Source: Selaginella tamariscina | Lineage: Eukaryota; Streptophyta; Lycopodiopsida; Selaginellales; Selaginellaceae | Assembly (NCBI GenBank): GCA_003024785.1 | Contig: PUQB01000511.1 | Location: 62,001 to 126,000 of the forward strand | DNA: 64,000 nucleotides | Direction of reading: 5' to 3' | Shown here: positions 1-12,376 of the stretch, in pieces | How positions within the stretch are numbered: the stretch's first letter is position 1 | How the letters are laid out: every line of letters starts with the position of its first letter | Made by a program: the position numbers and the translations under genes | Notes under the pieces: model-generated | The model's input: the letters and a program-made list of their open reading frames with translations, nothing else | What the model was told of the DNA's origin: nothing | The model's database searches: none

Positions 1-16
1 AAAAATGATACTTAAC

Positions 17-2859
17 CTTCTGCTCGTGGTTTTCAAGAGTTTCTTTGATGGCGTCCACTTTCTTTGATAATCTTAAAAGAGCTGTACCACCACCAACACA
101 ATGCCTTCCTCAACAGCGGCCTTTAAAACGAATTATGAGAAAACACTAATAACAATTACTATATGATCACTATAATGAACTTAATGTTGATAATTACATT
201 AATACTAATTGATACGGATCGTTTTAGTTTCGTAAAGACAGTTAACTACCTTTGTTGCATTCAGAGCATCCTCAACCCTGAGTTTTTTCTCCTTCAATTC
301 TGTCTCCGTTTGTGCTCCCACCTGGATGTTAAACAATTGCATTTGCATGCTATGAATGTATATATGTACATAGAGAAAGGAAATATGAACAAATAGAATT
401 TATAATGCATTATAAATATTTATAATCATACGTGTTGTAATACATATGCAGAGAATATTAGATAGTTAATTCTATATATTAAAGTCAAAATAAATACTAT
501 GAAAAATTAATATGTAACATACTTACTGTTACAACAGCAACACCTCCAGAGAGTTTCGCAATCCGTTCGTTCAACTTCTCCTTTTCGTAGCTTTGTTCAG
601 CCGCCTAAAAATCATTAACAAATTGGTTTACACTTAACAACAGTTCCTTGCTTACTTATTTGTATGTTATAAATAATATATCAATTACCTCCATTAAGTT
701 CTTAATTTGTGTGACCCGCTTAGTTACAGCCTCTTGTGTACTACCATCACCAACAATTGTTGTTGAATCCTTTGTAACCACTAACTTGGCAGCAGTTCCA
801 AGTACTTCTCGCCCACTTTGTCCAATGATAAACCGACATCATCTCTCACAACGGTTCCTGATACACAAACCAATATTAAGAGCGCACACATACCTAAGCA
901 CCCTGTGGCCGTCTATATATAATGCTATGCAGAAAGATTATATATACTACATTACATGATATATGTTATGATCAGATTTAGATTTTCTCTCTCACCCACC
1001 CCCATCCACCCACCCCACACACAAAACCTAGTCTATGTCAATCATATTATTTTATAATATAGTAATGATAAGTTTACCTCCAGTGAGAATGGCAATATTT
1101 CAAGGTATTGTGTTTTCCTCTCACAAAACAAAACAGATCTTGATTGCTACGACTTTAAGGGAGCCACGGAGACGGTTAACGACAAGAGTAGCAAGAGCTT
1201 CCTGCTCAATGTCCTCTGCTATGATGAGAAGAGGATATCCCCCACGAATAGCATCTTCTAGAATACCAATCACATCCCTTGCACTGGATATCTTCTTGTC
1301 AACCAGCAGCAGCTGCAAAACAAGTATTAATTGTTCATAGTGAATTTATATAGATATGTTGTGTGACTGAGAGAGACAGAGTAACATAGTAAATATAGAT
1401 TAAACACGGGAGAGAGAGCGAGAGGGAGTACAGAGATTATTGACACTAAATATGGAGCATACGTGGATTTATACTACACATATGCTCACCTTGCAGTTAT
1501 CATGCTCGACAGCCATCTTCTCAGAGTCAGTGACAAAATATGGAGACATATACCACGCTCAAATTGCATTCCTTCCACAACATGTAGTGTGTTTTCTGCA
1601 CTCTTTCCTTCTTCAAGTGTAACACACACCTTTTCGACCAACTTGCTCATCGCTTCGGCTATCATCTTTCCAACTTCCTCATTGTTCCCTGCACTCACTG
1701 CAGCAACATCTGCGAGCTCACTGTCCTCAACCTACAAAAAAAAGGTCAAGATACACAAACATGGTTCTACTATACACATAGGCATAGATATCAGCTATAT
1801 TCAAGGGTCTTTCGTTACATAGACATGCGCCAGAATCTACATGCAAATGCGCATACGCATACGTATACACATACGCCTGCAATATGTGTGTCTATATAGC
1901 TGTGATAATAAAAGTTTAATTTCCTTAGCGTCGTAACATGAGGAAAAAAAATGTAAAACGTGAACCAAATTCACACACACACACATAAACACACTGAAAT
2001 TAGACTTTTGAAGTATAACTTACATCTTTGGAGATCTCTTTCAACTCTTTCACTAGAGCTGCAATTGTTTTTCAATTCCCCTTGTAATCTGAATAGGATT
2101 TGAGCCAGCTGCCACAACCTGCAAACTCAAAAAGTATAAAACTCTACAGCATATAATAAAGAATTAATAAGATTTTTCATTAAAATATTATCTATGTACC
2201 TTGAAACCCTCGTTAATGAGACCTTGTGCAAGAATTACGGAGGTTGTTGTACCATCTCCAGCTAAGTCGTTGGTCTTCGATGCAGCTTGCCTCACTAGTT
2301 TCACACCAATGTTCTCAACTGGGTCTTCCAACTCAATCTACAGGTAAACATAAACAATACTCAGAAACATATACATACACACCATATGCATATGCATAAA
2401 AAGATTGAAACGTATAATACTTACTTCTTTGGTCACGGTAACTCCATCGTTGATGATCTTCGGAGAACCGTATTTACTCTCCAAGACCACGTTTCGTCCT
2501 TTAGGACCCAAAGTGACACCACTAAATCTGAAAGCTTGTTCATACCTGCCTGCAAAATGTAAAACAACAGATGTAACCGATATGCATATATACGTATCCT
2601 GTAGATTTACGTATACGGTTTACACGGTCTACATATATATTTACGTATTTGTTCCGTTAGACTGTATTAGTCTAGCATTATGTTTCTAAGAAGGCTCAAT
2701 TGGATCCATTGGTATATCACGATCAGCAATTTATCACAAACAAATTCTCATGGTTTATCATCATAGCCTTCTTCAGAAAAGCAAAAGGTCTGTGCCCAAA
2801 CCTTCTTTGTTCCGACAACACATAAGTGTGGTGTGTGTGTCTCTCTTCTCTCTCTCCTC

Positions 2860-2907
<48 letters not shown>

Positions 2908-3256
2908 AAGTAAGGCTTGATACAGAGAAAGGCTCGTTCTCCTGTTGTTGTACATATATAGAAGAAATATAATATATAAACTGTATACATCAAATGTGAA
3001 ACCCACTTATGTATATGTATAAATTTATGTAAATTGTGTAAGTATATACACTAACCTGGAGCCTCTTAGTAGCCTGTCCATCTTTATTAAACACTAACTC
3101 CTTAGCCATTGCTGAAGTTCGAACGGCACCTCTTTGTCGCAATACTCTTTTCTTCTCATGTTGAAGCCTCAACGAAGAGCCTGAAATGAACGAGGAGCGA
3201 GGCAGCCTTGCCTCTGTGCAATTGAACACCATAGGTGTAGCAATGCTCGACGTCAT
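17..3256 (-). CDS. CPN60B: Plastid chaperonin 60 subunit beta (RuBisCO-binding protein), 3'-partial, with frame slips
   Basis: GroEL-type chaperonin that folds proteins in the plastid stroma. Start chosen at the Met opening [12 protein letters not shown]; it gives an S/T/R-rich transit peptide before [10 protein letters not shown]. Exons read at 3056-3256, 2425-2549, 2200-2337, 2024-2118, 1490-1731, 1078-1312, 689-857, 527-604, 250-321 and 17-120, with GT-AG borders; the C-terminus lies outside the window. Visible family landmarks are [19 protein letters not shown], the ATPase motif [19 protein letters not shown], the apical stretch EDAIRGGYP and [13 protein letters not shown]. The frame is broken by single missing bases, for example in the exons at 2425-2549 (GGG read as GG), 2024-2118 (one A short), 1490-1731 (several) and 17-120 (GG read as G). 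All introns are retained, so this is not a processed copy. Family assignment is secure. Whether the gene is intact in the organism depends on base-calling accuracy. Confidence 0.85.
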
Positions 3257-4293
3257 ATTGAGAGCTAGAAAAATCATGTAAAAATCATCAGCATTGGACA
3301 ATGAATAAATCATGCAAGAACCGCAGAAATATATATGGATTACACAGAATCATGCGAAAAACATGAAACTTTGCGAATTTTTTTTCACAGAAATGCATGA
3401 AATGCACCAAGAAATCTCGATTTTTCATGAACTTTAGTCAGGATTATGTGCTCTGAAACCGCTGCCATACCTGGGAGGAACAAGAGCGCGCCTAAGCGAG
3501 GAAGAAGCCGCAACTTGTAGCCCTAAAAATCGTCTTTTGGATTATGTGTAATAACATATGAATATCTATGGCCCTGAAGAAAGTTCTAGAAATCGTTGCT
3601 TAAACATATGAATATTCTAAGAATGTGCCATTATTTAACTATAGATATTATATAAATATTTATCGGATTAAAATATGACTTCATTTATTTAAATGAAAGA
3701 AGATTGTAATACTATTTAGATTTTACTTGAGATAATTAATTAATATTAATATGTATTAAATATTAACAATCTTAAACATTAGGTAATAAATAAACTTTTT
3801 TAACTAAAGTACAATATTTTAAACTTGAGGTGTTTCTAGACGAAATCCTGGCCATACACGTGTCCGGGATATCACAGGGTAGAATTTCACCTCTGTCAAT
3901 CACTGGAGATGAGTATAGATTTAATAAATAAAAATGATTTTGTTTTCAATAAATAGAATTATAAGGAATAAACATCATACATATTTAAAATCCCATTCTG
4001 TGTATACATTCTGTTCATAATCAGCAGCATGTGTGTTCTCTCTCTATATATACATATATGGGTGTGTATACATATAGCACTTTGTTGAAAGACAACGTAT
4101 ATAGAAAGAGACAATGTATATAAAATCCAGCTTAACGAATATCAACGGTTCACGAGCATTATTGTCTTCTAGGTACTGACAAGCTTATATGCTTCCGTAT
4201 AGGACACATGCAAGTCTGTATAAAGTCAAGGAACGGAAGCTGTATTTTGGCAGAAATAAAACTCTAAAATGTTTTTTTCATATATTTATAATA
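3257..4293. other. Intergenic, no gene seen
   Basis: AT-rich stretch upstream of the chaperonin gene; presumably holds its 5'UTR and promoter. No coding signal or clear repeat was seen. Confidence 0.5.
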
Positions 4294-4492
4294 TGCAAAA
4301 TGGGAATATAAAAAAAAAAAATTAATATTTATGTATTAATTATTAATATTTTAATATACATTTTAAAGAATATTCTTTTTTTAAACATATTATTTTAAAA
4401 ATTATTTCTTTATATTAGAAAATGTTAATTAAATAATTAAAATAATTAATTATTAAAGAAATGAGATTATAAAATTCTCATTTTAGTTACAG
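4294..4492. mobile_element. MITE-like AT-rich element, copy 1
   Basis: About 195 bp that align closely with 11650-11866, sharing ATATAAAAAAAAA, TATGTATTAATTATTAAT, CATTTTAAAGAATATTCTTT and the right end CATTTTAGTTA. The outer part of the left terminal inverted repeat seen in the other copy is missing here. It ends 23 bp beyond the stop codon of kinase copy A and has no counterpart beside copy B, so it probably inserted after the kinase duplication. Confidence 0.6.
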
Positions 4493-4514
4493 TTCGTGGA
4501 TGTGCTGTTTCTAT

Positions 4515-6694
4515 TTACCTTGGCGACAACAAGCTTTCAATTTCTTGGTTGCTCTTTGAGTCAGCAGCGACAAGAGAACCGAGGAGTGCCTCTAATGTAG
4601 TCATCACAATACTCATGGTTGGTCTCAACTTTGGGTCATCATTGGTGCATGCTAGTGCCAGACCAAGAACTCTATCAACAGCATCCCTTTCATCATCAGT
4701 CCCACCAAGACCCAGTCTAGAGTCGAGAAAGTCTTTCCTAGAGTCGAGAAACTCGTGAATCTCCTCGGTTCTGAGTGTTGTTGATGGCATTTCGAGATGA
4801 ACCTCAGTAGCGGTCTTACCGGTCAGTAACTCAAACAGAACTATACCAAAGCTATATACATCGCTGCTCGAAGTGAGACGCTGGGTCTGCCAGTACTGAG
4901 GATCTAGGTAACCCGGGTACCAACCACAGTAACACCACTGAGGTGAGTAGCATTACTCTGAGGTCCAAACACTGACAGACCAAATTCCGAAACGTGGGCA
5001 TTCCAATTGCGATCAAGGAGGATGTTGGAAGCCTTAACGTCGCGATGGATGATGGGTGGTGAAGCATATGTGTGTAAGTACTCCAAACCCCTTGCTACTT
5101 GAGCACTTATCTTAATCCGGGTAACCAAGTCGAGCTCTTTCGATTTCCCACGAACAAACAATCCGAAAGTGAACCGTTTCTAGAAATTCATACACCATTA
5201 CCTTCTCCTCGTAGCAATATCCAATAAGCTTCACCAAGCAGCTGTGGTGAAGGCGTCCAAGCAAGTTGAGCTCCTTCAGGAACAGGTTCTTGTCATCTGG
5301 CATTGCCTGTGCCTTCTTGATGGCTACAACGCGTCTGTCCGGGAGTATCCCCTTATAAACCACACCTTGCGCACCACGGCCGATGATCATGTCGTTCCTG
5401 AAGTTGTGCGTTGCGACTTGAAGTTCAGATCTGCTGAAAGAGACGATACTTTCCCAGTGTTTCCGTTTATAAGCCTTGAAAGGGCTCTTCAAGCAGTCGT
5501 AGTAGTACCAAGTTGCCAGTACCAAAAGCACAATGAAAACACTCCTCCTCCGATCCCCAGCCCGAGAATGACGCCCAGATTTGATGAGGAGCCTCCCCTG
5601 CTATCATCTCTCGTGTTGTTGTTACAGCTGCAATTGGAACTCTGATTTACTGCCCCACACTGCGTCGCGCAGTCGATACATATTGTATCTCCTGGATCTG
5701 GACACTCACGCAGCTCATACTGCTGGCTGCTGCAAGAATTCGTGCATAAACCTCGACTCACCTTGAAGGGGTTTTTACTAAAGTTGGTGAAAGAGTTCCC
5801 CCAGCACTTGACTTGCACGTCTTGCAAGCTCATCCCGCACGTATATAAATCTGCTGAAGTTATGCTTGAGAACGGCTCGTTAACTAAGGCGCTTCTGACT
5901 TGAGAGTAAGTGTCGTCCCCCCAGCAAAACACTCTCCGGTTATCCTTGCGGATCCCGCAAGAATGGTAGTATCCCAGCGCGAGCGTACTGAAGATGTAAC
6001 CCTATGTCCCAAGCTCTGGTTGTATTTGTTATCGCCCAACAATAAGTCTGTTCGGTATTCCGTAAGATCCACACGCATGAAACCCACCGGCAAAGATGGA
6101 AGAGAAAGAGGAACCTGACGGCGGCTTCGATTGCAAGTCTCCTCCCCAGCAGCTTGCTTCGCCTTCCCGATTCAATCCGCAACAGAACGACTGCCCGCAA
6201 GCTATGGAGAAGAAGTTGATGTCGGTTGGAGGAGAAGCTTGGCCGTTTTTATTATACCCCCAGCAATCAACCTGTCCGCTACCTCGGAGTGCACACACAT
6301 GGAATCCACCAACGCTCATGCTCGAGTAGCTGACATTCTCAAGATGAGACGGGACTGAGCTGTTGGAATCCTGTCTGGTTCCCCAGCAGACCGGGAAGTT
6401 GGTCTTGTAAGTCAGACCACAGCTGAAGGAATCGCCAGAGTTGAGGCCGTGGTGGAATTAGGCGCATAGTATCGTTGAAGCGACTGAATGTTCCCCAACA
6501 CTTCGTAACAAGACTACCTGCAGTGAGTGCACACAGAGCGTATGTTCCTGCAACACCTCCAATCTTGGCATCGTTCCCATCCTTCCACTGCGTGAACAGA
6601 GCTCCCACCGGGCTTAATCCTCCCATTGCATGCACAAAGCTTCTTGATATTGAACATACAATGCCACTATAACAAGAAGACGAACACAATCCAT
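4515..6694 (-). pseudogene. CRINKLY4-related (CCR-type) receptor-like kinase, copy A, frame-broken
   Basis: Single-exon gene for a plasma-membrane receptor kinase. Start set at the ATG matching the start of copy B. In order: signal peptide, an ectodomain of RCC1/CR4-like repeats marked by CWG (KCWGTF, DCWGYN, SCWGGD, FCWGDD), a TNFR-like cysteine-rich stretch ending CSCNNNTRDD, a membrane span near LGLGIGGGVFSLCF, and a kinase domain with glycine loop GRGAQGVVYKG, VAIKKAQ and HRDVKASNILLD. It ends in SLLSPR. At least seven frame changes separate these pieces (near 6660, 6470, 6060, 5900, 5500, 5150 and 4900). The metal-binding DFG reads EFG: the codon at 4985-4987 is GAA, whereas copy B has GAC. 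The frame changes could be assembly errors or real decay. Called pseudogene because the frame is broken and a catalytic residue is changed; a catalytically weak receptor is the alternative. Confidence 0.7.
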
Positions 6695-8100
6695 GACAGG
6701 GAAGAAACCGTGATAAGAATTATATCTTTATTTAATACCCCACCGGACAGCGGGGTGAAACTTCCACCTGCGTAATAACGTGGGTAAGGTAAAGGTCGGT
6801 ATGCTTGACAACTGGTCAACCGTGAGAAGTCCATATAGAATTCCAAATTTTTAATCTTCCTGTAATTTAAAATATAGGTTAAAAAATTTATTTATTTTTT
6901 AATTATATTTAATTATGTTCCCTTATTTTTTATATATTATATATTATATATATATATTTGTATTTTTCTCATAATTGAGACCCAATTGGTATTTATGAAA
7001 AGACCACTCAAGTTTGATCGAGTCTTTTTTACATATTTCATAATTTTACCCACCAGGCTAAATTATGACATATACAAAAGTAAAAAGAAAATTAAAAATA
7101 ATATAAAATTCAAATATACAATTAAAATATTCTATAATAATAATTTTAAGTCTCTTTATTATTCAAACCTAATCTACATTCATTAAAAGCGACAGTATAG
7201 ATTGTATATTAACTTTTATTAACTCTTTCGGGTTCACAAAGGGAGGTGACATTTTTTACCGCAAATTTACCCTTAAACCCTAAACCTTATAACCTTACCA
7301 GAATGTACAAACGGTATAGTTAAATTTGATTTTTTACTTCATGCAAAATGTTCTTCAAAATATTATTTTATCCAGTTGTTTAAAGTAATTAAGTGATTGA
7401 CATTTTGGATATGAATTTGAAGAATATTCTTAAGCAACATTATCAGAATTTTAGCTATTTTAAAAAAAAAGATTATTCATGACAAGACTTTTGCAACAAA
7501 TTGTTTTAGTTGGTGTAGATGATATTTATAACTCACACAACATTTTCATTTACAAGTGTTTATGTTTATCCTGTGGAATCTCTATTTGCTCTACTAGTTC
7601 CTAAAGCTAAACCACATATTACATCCACCACAATTCAGTTTACTATAAAGCAATATTAATTAAGATTATAGTCACTTGCACACGTAAACAGGATTGCATA
7701 AAGCTATTGTACGGTTCAAATGATTTTGTATAAGTTTAGTAGAGAGAGAAATAACCCTTTATAATTTCATCCAAGATAACCATATAAGCTTAATCATGCT
7801 TCCTCAGTATCCATATCCTCTTTAATCCATGCTCCCTTCAAGCTAAGTGTAACTTTCTTATTTGTGGTGAGATTGAACATGTTAGCAGTAGGGATGTGGA
7901 TTAAAAACAATGGGTGGTGTTCTTGTAAAAGGAAGAGGAAGTTAAAGACTTCTTTATTAGCGAGGAGTTCTGTTAGTACCTTCGATTGTCACTCCATTAA
8001 TCACTAATGATTTCTTCCTCAACATTCGTGTTTATAGACAAATTCCTAAACAAGTTTCTAGAGGGCCTCACTAGTGAGAACTTTCACACATGAAATATAA
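6695..8100. other. Intergenic, no gene seen
   Basis: AT-rich. The piece near 6980-7080 resembles 12505-12600 (shared CCAATTGGTATTTATGA), so it belongs to a dispersed repeat. No coding signal. Confidence 0.4.
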
Positions 8101-8109
8101 AGGTCCAGC

Positions 8110-9420
8110 TAGTGCTGGTGCTTATGCACGAGGGAATTCGAGCGTGGTGGATGGCAGTGAGGTATGACCCAAACTGACTCCACATAGTAAGCAGTCTAAA
8201 TGCCTGTGATTATAAGGCATTGACCACTATTGGTCTGGCACTAGGACAAGAGTTTATGGACTTGATCACTCTCGCCAAACCAGCAAGGATGGCCTTGTTC
8301 AATCCTCGGGGAGTAGGCACTATTAGAGTTTTTACTAGTGCCACAAAGGCGGCTTGCCAAATGCCAACCCTAAAATCCATATCTGAAAACCCACGAGATC
8401 TAGTAGTTAAGAACCCATCTCTTAAGAACTCACAGCCTTAGTTGGCCAGGTCACAAACAATGCTTACCTTGTGAGTCAAGATGCGTGGGTTAACCGAGCT
8501 GCAAGTATCATTCTTAACTTGGTGTGGATGAGGTGGTCGAAGCAAGGCCTCAACTATTATTCTTACGGAACATGAACTTAAGCTATCCTTTCCAGGCTTG
8601 CGAATAGGCCAATAGACCAAAGAAATTGACTAACTCTTTGAACGTGATATACCGGTCACAAAAGCGTAATCTCGTTAAGGATAAGCTAACTCGAAGGTGG
8701 AACATACCTCTATTGTTGGAAGTTGGTGGCATAATGGAGAGTTGTAATTTAACAAGTTCTCTTTTGAACCCAAAAACTCTCACTACATATACACTTAACG
8801 TGACATGTCGTTCCTAACTCTTTTGACATGCCAAATTCATAACTAGGACCATCAAATCGAGAGAGAGTTTTTTTAGACGGAAGTGCTAGCCTCACTTAAA
8901 ATTTCTTAAAATCCTAATGACAATGATCGGACCATTACTAAATACCCAAGTGCACTATGTAGGCATGTTTCTTCTACACCTAGGGTTCATCAACATAACT
9001 CAATCAACTTCAAAGTAAAAGTAAAGGTTATAGCCAAAAACTATAATAGGCACTATTAGTGAGTTGAGCCTACAATATTTTAGCTTAAAGATGGCAACAA
9101 ACGAAACAATACCTAAGTTTGTCAGCCACCTAAAGGGGTTTATGGTGCAACTAGTCCAAGCCCAACTAAAGATGATCAAAAGGTTGTCTTCTTCAATGGC
9201 TTGCTTGAGACATATAGAGGAGTGCAAACCACCCTTCTTAATTTACCAAAGCAAAACTTTGAGAAAATGGTCTCTATTGTGAACAAGAAGGCTTGTAGCC
9301 TCAACTTGTTGCTAGAACACAATCTTTGCTAAATGTGAGAGGAGAAGACAATAACATCAAACATTTGTGGTGGATGGAAACAATGGCAAACAAGAACATT
9401 AGAAACCACAACAAGTAGGG
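8110..9420 (+). mobile_element. Ty1/copia gag remnant, split by a solo LTR
   Basis: Translation after 9062 gives FSLKMATNETIPKFVSHLKG and, one frame over, TYRGVQTTLLNLPKQNFEK, the pattern of the copia gag (UBN2) domain. The upstream half at about 8220-8320 ends NPRGVGT. The gag frame continues across the interrupting LTR once one copy of the duplicated target is discounted. The copy has stops and slips, and no integrase or reverse transcriptase follows, so it is a dead fragment. Confidence 0.6.
8321..9048 (-). mobile_element. Solo LTR of chromovirus family A
   Basis: Read on the minus strand it aligns along its length with the LTR at 21749-22679, sharing GGGTTCAAAAGAGA, TTGGCAAGCCGCCTTTGTGGCA and GTAAAAACTCT. 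Ends read TATTA...TAATA where the intact family has TGTCA...TGACA. It is flanked by direct repeats GGCAC (8316-8320 and 9049-9053). No internal retroelement sequence lies beside it, so it is a recombination product. Confidence 0.75.
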
Positions 9421-9734
9421 TAGCAAGGCATCATGAGGAAGGTGGAAATCAAGATCTAGAGTGTCAAGTTCCTAATAAATGTCGTCATCCTCAACATGCA
9501 TGCAAAATGAAAATTCGACATGCTCCGTGGCTACCGTGGCTTAAAACTTCACTTAAAACATACTTGACAGCCTATTGGTCAAGCACACAATAAGTAATTT
9601 GAGTCAATCTCAAATGCTTAACTCCACGTCTTCACGTTCTTTGATTTTCAATGGTTCACATTTCCACATGTTACAATATTATGATTAACAGCTAGGTGCT
9701 CCTCAACAACAAGGTGGAGGTCCACAGGGAGACA

Positions 9735-9900
9735 ACCATAGAGGTCATGCAGAGGAGGTGCGGGGGTCCCGTAGAGGAGGTGCGGGGTCCCCACAGAAAA
9801 GGTGAGAGGGTCCAGTGGAGAAGGTCTAGGGGTCCCATAGAGGAGGTGCGGGGGTCTTGTAGAGGAGGTGCAGAGGTCCTAGGAGGAAGGCCAAAGGTCC
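9735..9900 (+). repeat. GC-rich purine-biased minisatellite
   Basis: Irregular units around GAGGAGGTGCGGGGGTCC with AGAGGAGGT repeated at roughly 20-45 bp intervals. The GC content contrasts sharply with the surrounding AT-rich DNA. Open frames on both strands here are by-products of the repeat. Confidence 0.6.
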
Positions 9901-10009
9901 ACGGGAGGACAACCAAGGGCATTATGAGCCCTAGTTATGGCAGTGACGACGGCAGGTCATCATGAGGAAGGATGATATAGGTGGCCATCATAAGATTCTA
10001 GGAAGTAGG

Positions 10010-10525
10010 TGACATGGTTGACTGCCAGCTATTAGACCACGTGGCAAGTGTTGATTAGACTATAAAAGGAGATCAGCTTCAACACAAGGGACATGGATCC
10101 ACAGAGGAACATACATTTATATGGGTTTCTAGTAGGCTCTCAACAACATGGGTGCCCCTGGCTGCATCGATAGCTAGGGTGCGCCCAACCCAATGTAGCA
10201 TAGATCTTAACATAGCTAGATAAGCCCTTCCCCTTTGTATGAGAGGTGGAAGTATTTTTTTTTTCCTGAATAGATTCTAGTTCTTCTCCTCCATAATATG
10301 CTGTAAGGTGATCATTGGCCTAGCTGCTAGTCTATGGGAGCCCGCATATAGCCACGATTCTATCTGTCACCAAATCCAACGAACCAATACCAGAAGGGGG
10401 ACTACATCAACGGAACTCCCTCTAGGCGCACAGCCACTAAGAGGCTCATGCGGACCCCCGGGGGGGTACCCCTTGCACGTTTGGAGGTGGGCATTGGTAA
10501 CAGCACTCTGGCGACTCCACATCTA
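10010..10525 (+). mobile_element. Possible LTR end plus primer-binding site
   Basis: A TATA-like CTATAAAAGGAG at about 10058 and TGGCGACTCCAC near 10508 recall the LTR and primer site of some plant Ty3 elements. No matching second LTR or coding region was found, so this is only a suggestion. Confidence 0.25.
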
Positions 10526-10679
10526 GGGAACACAATGGTCCGCCTGTGCAAGGTTGAGACGAAACATATTATAAACTTACATTTCTACCTCTCTCGGTGT
10601 TCCTTGCATAAGGGTCTGCTACTATACTTATCCCTTGTTAATGTATAGCTAGACTAGGTATGAGACTTTTATCGTAATC

Positions 10680-11570
10680 AAGCTCATTTTCAATATAAGA
10701 GTACTATTTTTGAAACCCCATTCCTTGTAGACATGTCAATCTGGTCAAAGGCAATCCCAGAGGCGCATGGTTGTCTATATGTATATAACAAGGTTATGCA
10801 ATTTGAAATTAGCCTATTGACTTGGTGTGTCATTAACATAAATTCGTTTCTGATGGTTTTCTAAAAAGCAGAATAACTAGGATCATTCAATAATTCATAA
10901 CTCCTTATTTCATTAAGTTTAAATATTAAATTTTAAAACTTAATTCTCATGATAAAAGTCTCCATGAACTCATAATATTGCATACTGCTATAACATTATA
11001 TTTATTTCTAACTCTTAAACTGATTATGTAAATATTTTTCCTAAAGCTATGAACTATAATCTTTCCACTAATTTGAGCAATTAGTGTTCTGACAAGTACA
11101 TTTAAACTAATCCCTATTCTATAAACAATTGCAATTTCGATATTGATATCTTTTGAATTGATAACGATTGTTTAATATTCAAACCCCAAATTTACTAACT
11201 AGTTGTTACATTAGCGAATATAACTTTATAATCGTATCAATTTATCAAAATGCAAGGACTATAATATGAACATTTAACTTGAATCAAACTTTAGTTTAAA
11301 ATAAAAAATATAATGTTACTTTAGTATTATAAAGAACTAAGAGGAATCATGAATCAGTGTCTGGTTCATTTAATTTACTTAGTAAGATATTATATTTCAC
11401 ATTAATGTTATCATAACACTGAAGTGTCATACTAATTTCACGTTTTAATTATATTTCATAATTCAGTTAAACTTCCCAAACATAAGTAAAATATATAATT
11501 TAATACATTGAATTAAGATACATCACTCATTTTGAGCACCTAATAATTCCACAAAGTACTACATTGTTTC
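10680..11570. other. Intergenic, no gene seen
   Basis: AT-rich, no coding signal or clear repeat recognised. Confidence 0.4.
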
Positions 11571-11631
11571 CAAGCAATGTTTTTGTCACAACCTTTCCTC
11601 TCCCTTATACCAACTAGGCAAAGGGCCAATT

Positions 11632-11872
11632 ATGAACGTTGTAACTAAAATGGGAATGATACATGAAAATGGAATATAAAAAAAAATTTAATTAATCTTA
11701 TGTATTAATTATTAATTTTTTAAACATACATTTTAAAGAATATTCTTTCTTTAAACATAAATTATTCTAAACATTATTTCTTTATATTAAAAATGCTAAT
11801 AAAATAATTAAAATTGCTAATTATTAAGAAAAATGAGACTATAGACATTTCCATTTTAGTTATAACATTCAT
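11632..11872. mobile_element. MITE, complete copy with 27-bp inverted ends and AATT target duplication
   Basis: The left end starts ATGAACGTTGTAACTAAAAT. The right end, reverse complemented, starts ATGAATGTTATAACTAAAAT; the inverted repeats match for about 27 bp with three differences. AATT flanks both sides (11628-11631 and 11873-11876). The interior is very AT-rich and non-coding and matches copy 1 near 4.3 kb. The flanks joined without the insert read CCAATTGGTATTTATGAG, which occurs intact at 12509-12526. Superfamily not assigned. Confidence 0.75.
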
Positions 11873-11889
11873 AATTGGTATTTATGAGG

Positions 11890-12055
11890 GTTGCTATTAT
11901 GCCTTCCTCTAGAAGGTGTAGCCAGAGGCATTTCTACTCATGCCCTTCCTCCTAGAAGGTGCAACCAGAGGCGTTTCTACTCACGTTTGGTTCTAGAAGG
12001 TACAACTAGAGGTACTAGACTAGAGGCATTTCTACTCACGCTTGGTTCTAGTTAC
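11890..12055 (+). repeat. Imperfect tandem repeat
   Basis: About three units built on CTAGAAGGTGYARCCAGAGGC followed by TTTCTACTCA, of roughly 40-50 bp. Non-coding. Confidence 0.55.
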
Positions 12056-12074
12056 GCTTGACTCACACCTAGCT

Positions 12075-12196
12075 CAGAGGCAATCCCCACATTGTATGAC
12101 CGCTTGGTTGTACTTGCATCACACGTCAATTGGGCCAGAGGCAATCCCCACATTGTATGACCGCTTGGTTGTACTTGCATCACACGTCAATTGGGC
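12075..12196 (+). repeat. Tandem array, 2 x 61 bp
   Basis: Two adjacent, nearly identical 61-bp units beginning CAGAGGCAATCCCCACATTG (12075 and 12136). A third partial start at 12197 leads into the next array. Confidence 0.8.
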
Positions 12197-12202
12197 CAGA
12201 GG

Positions 12203-12376
12203 CACATGTGATTGAGGGGTTTAGTGGCGATCACAGAGTCGCTTGGCTATACACATGTGATTGAGGGGTTTAGTGAGGCGATCACAGAGTCGCTTGGCTA
12301 TACACATGTGATTGAGGGGTTTAGTGAGGCGATCACAGAGTCGCTTGGCTATACACATGTGATTGAGGGGTTTAGT
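12203..12376 (+). repeat. Tandem array, about 3.5 x 51 bp
   Basis: Units starting CACATGTGATTGAGGGGTTT at 12203, 12252, 12303 and 12354. The first lacks two bases (AG) relative to the others. Near-identity suggests recent expansion. Confidence 0.8.

Noticed and set aside
1035..1822. Plus-strand open frames over 1.0-1.8 kb and others antisense to the chaperonin
   Set aside because: They mirror conserved chaperonin exons on the minus strand and carry no domain of their own.
4549..6672. Plus-strand open frames across kinase copy A
   Set aside because: Antisense shadows of the kinase exon; the minus-strand frames hold the conserved motifs.
9692..9965. Proline-rich and arginine/glycine-rich open frames on both strands
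   Set aside because: Products of the GC-rich minisatellite; no start context, neighbours or homology.
12075..12376. CRISPR-like look of regularly spaced repeats
   Set aside because: Units are contiguous with no variable spacers, and the window is plant nuclear DNA.
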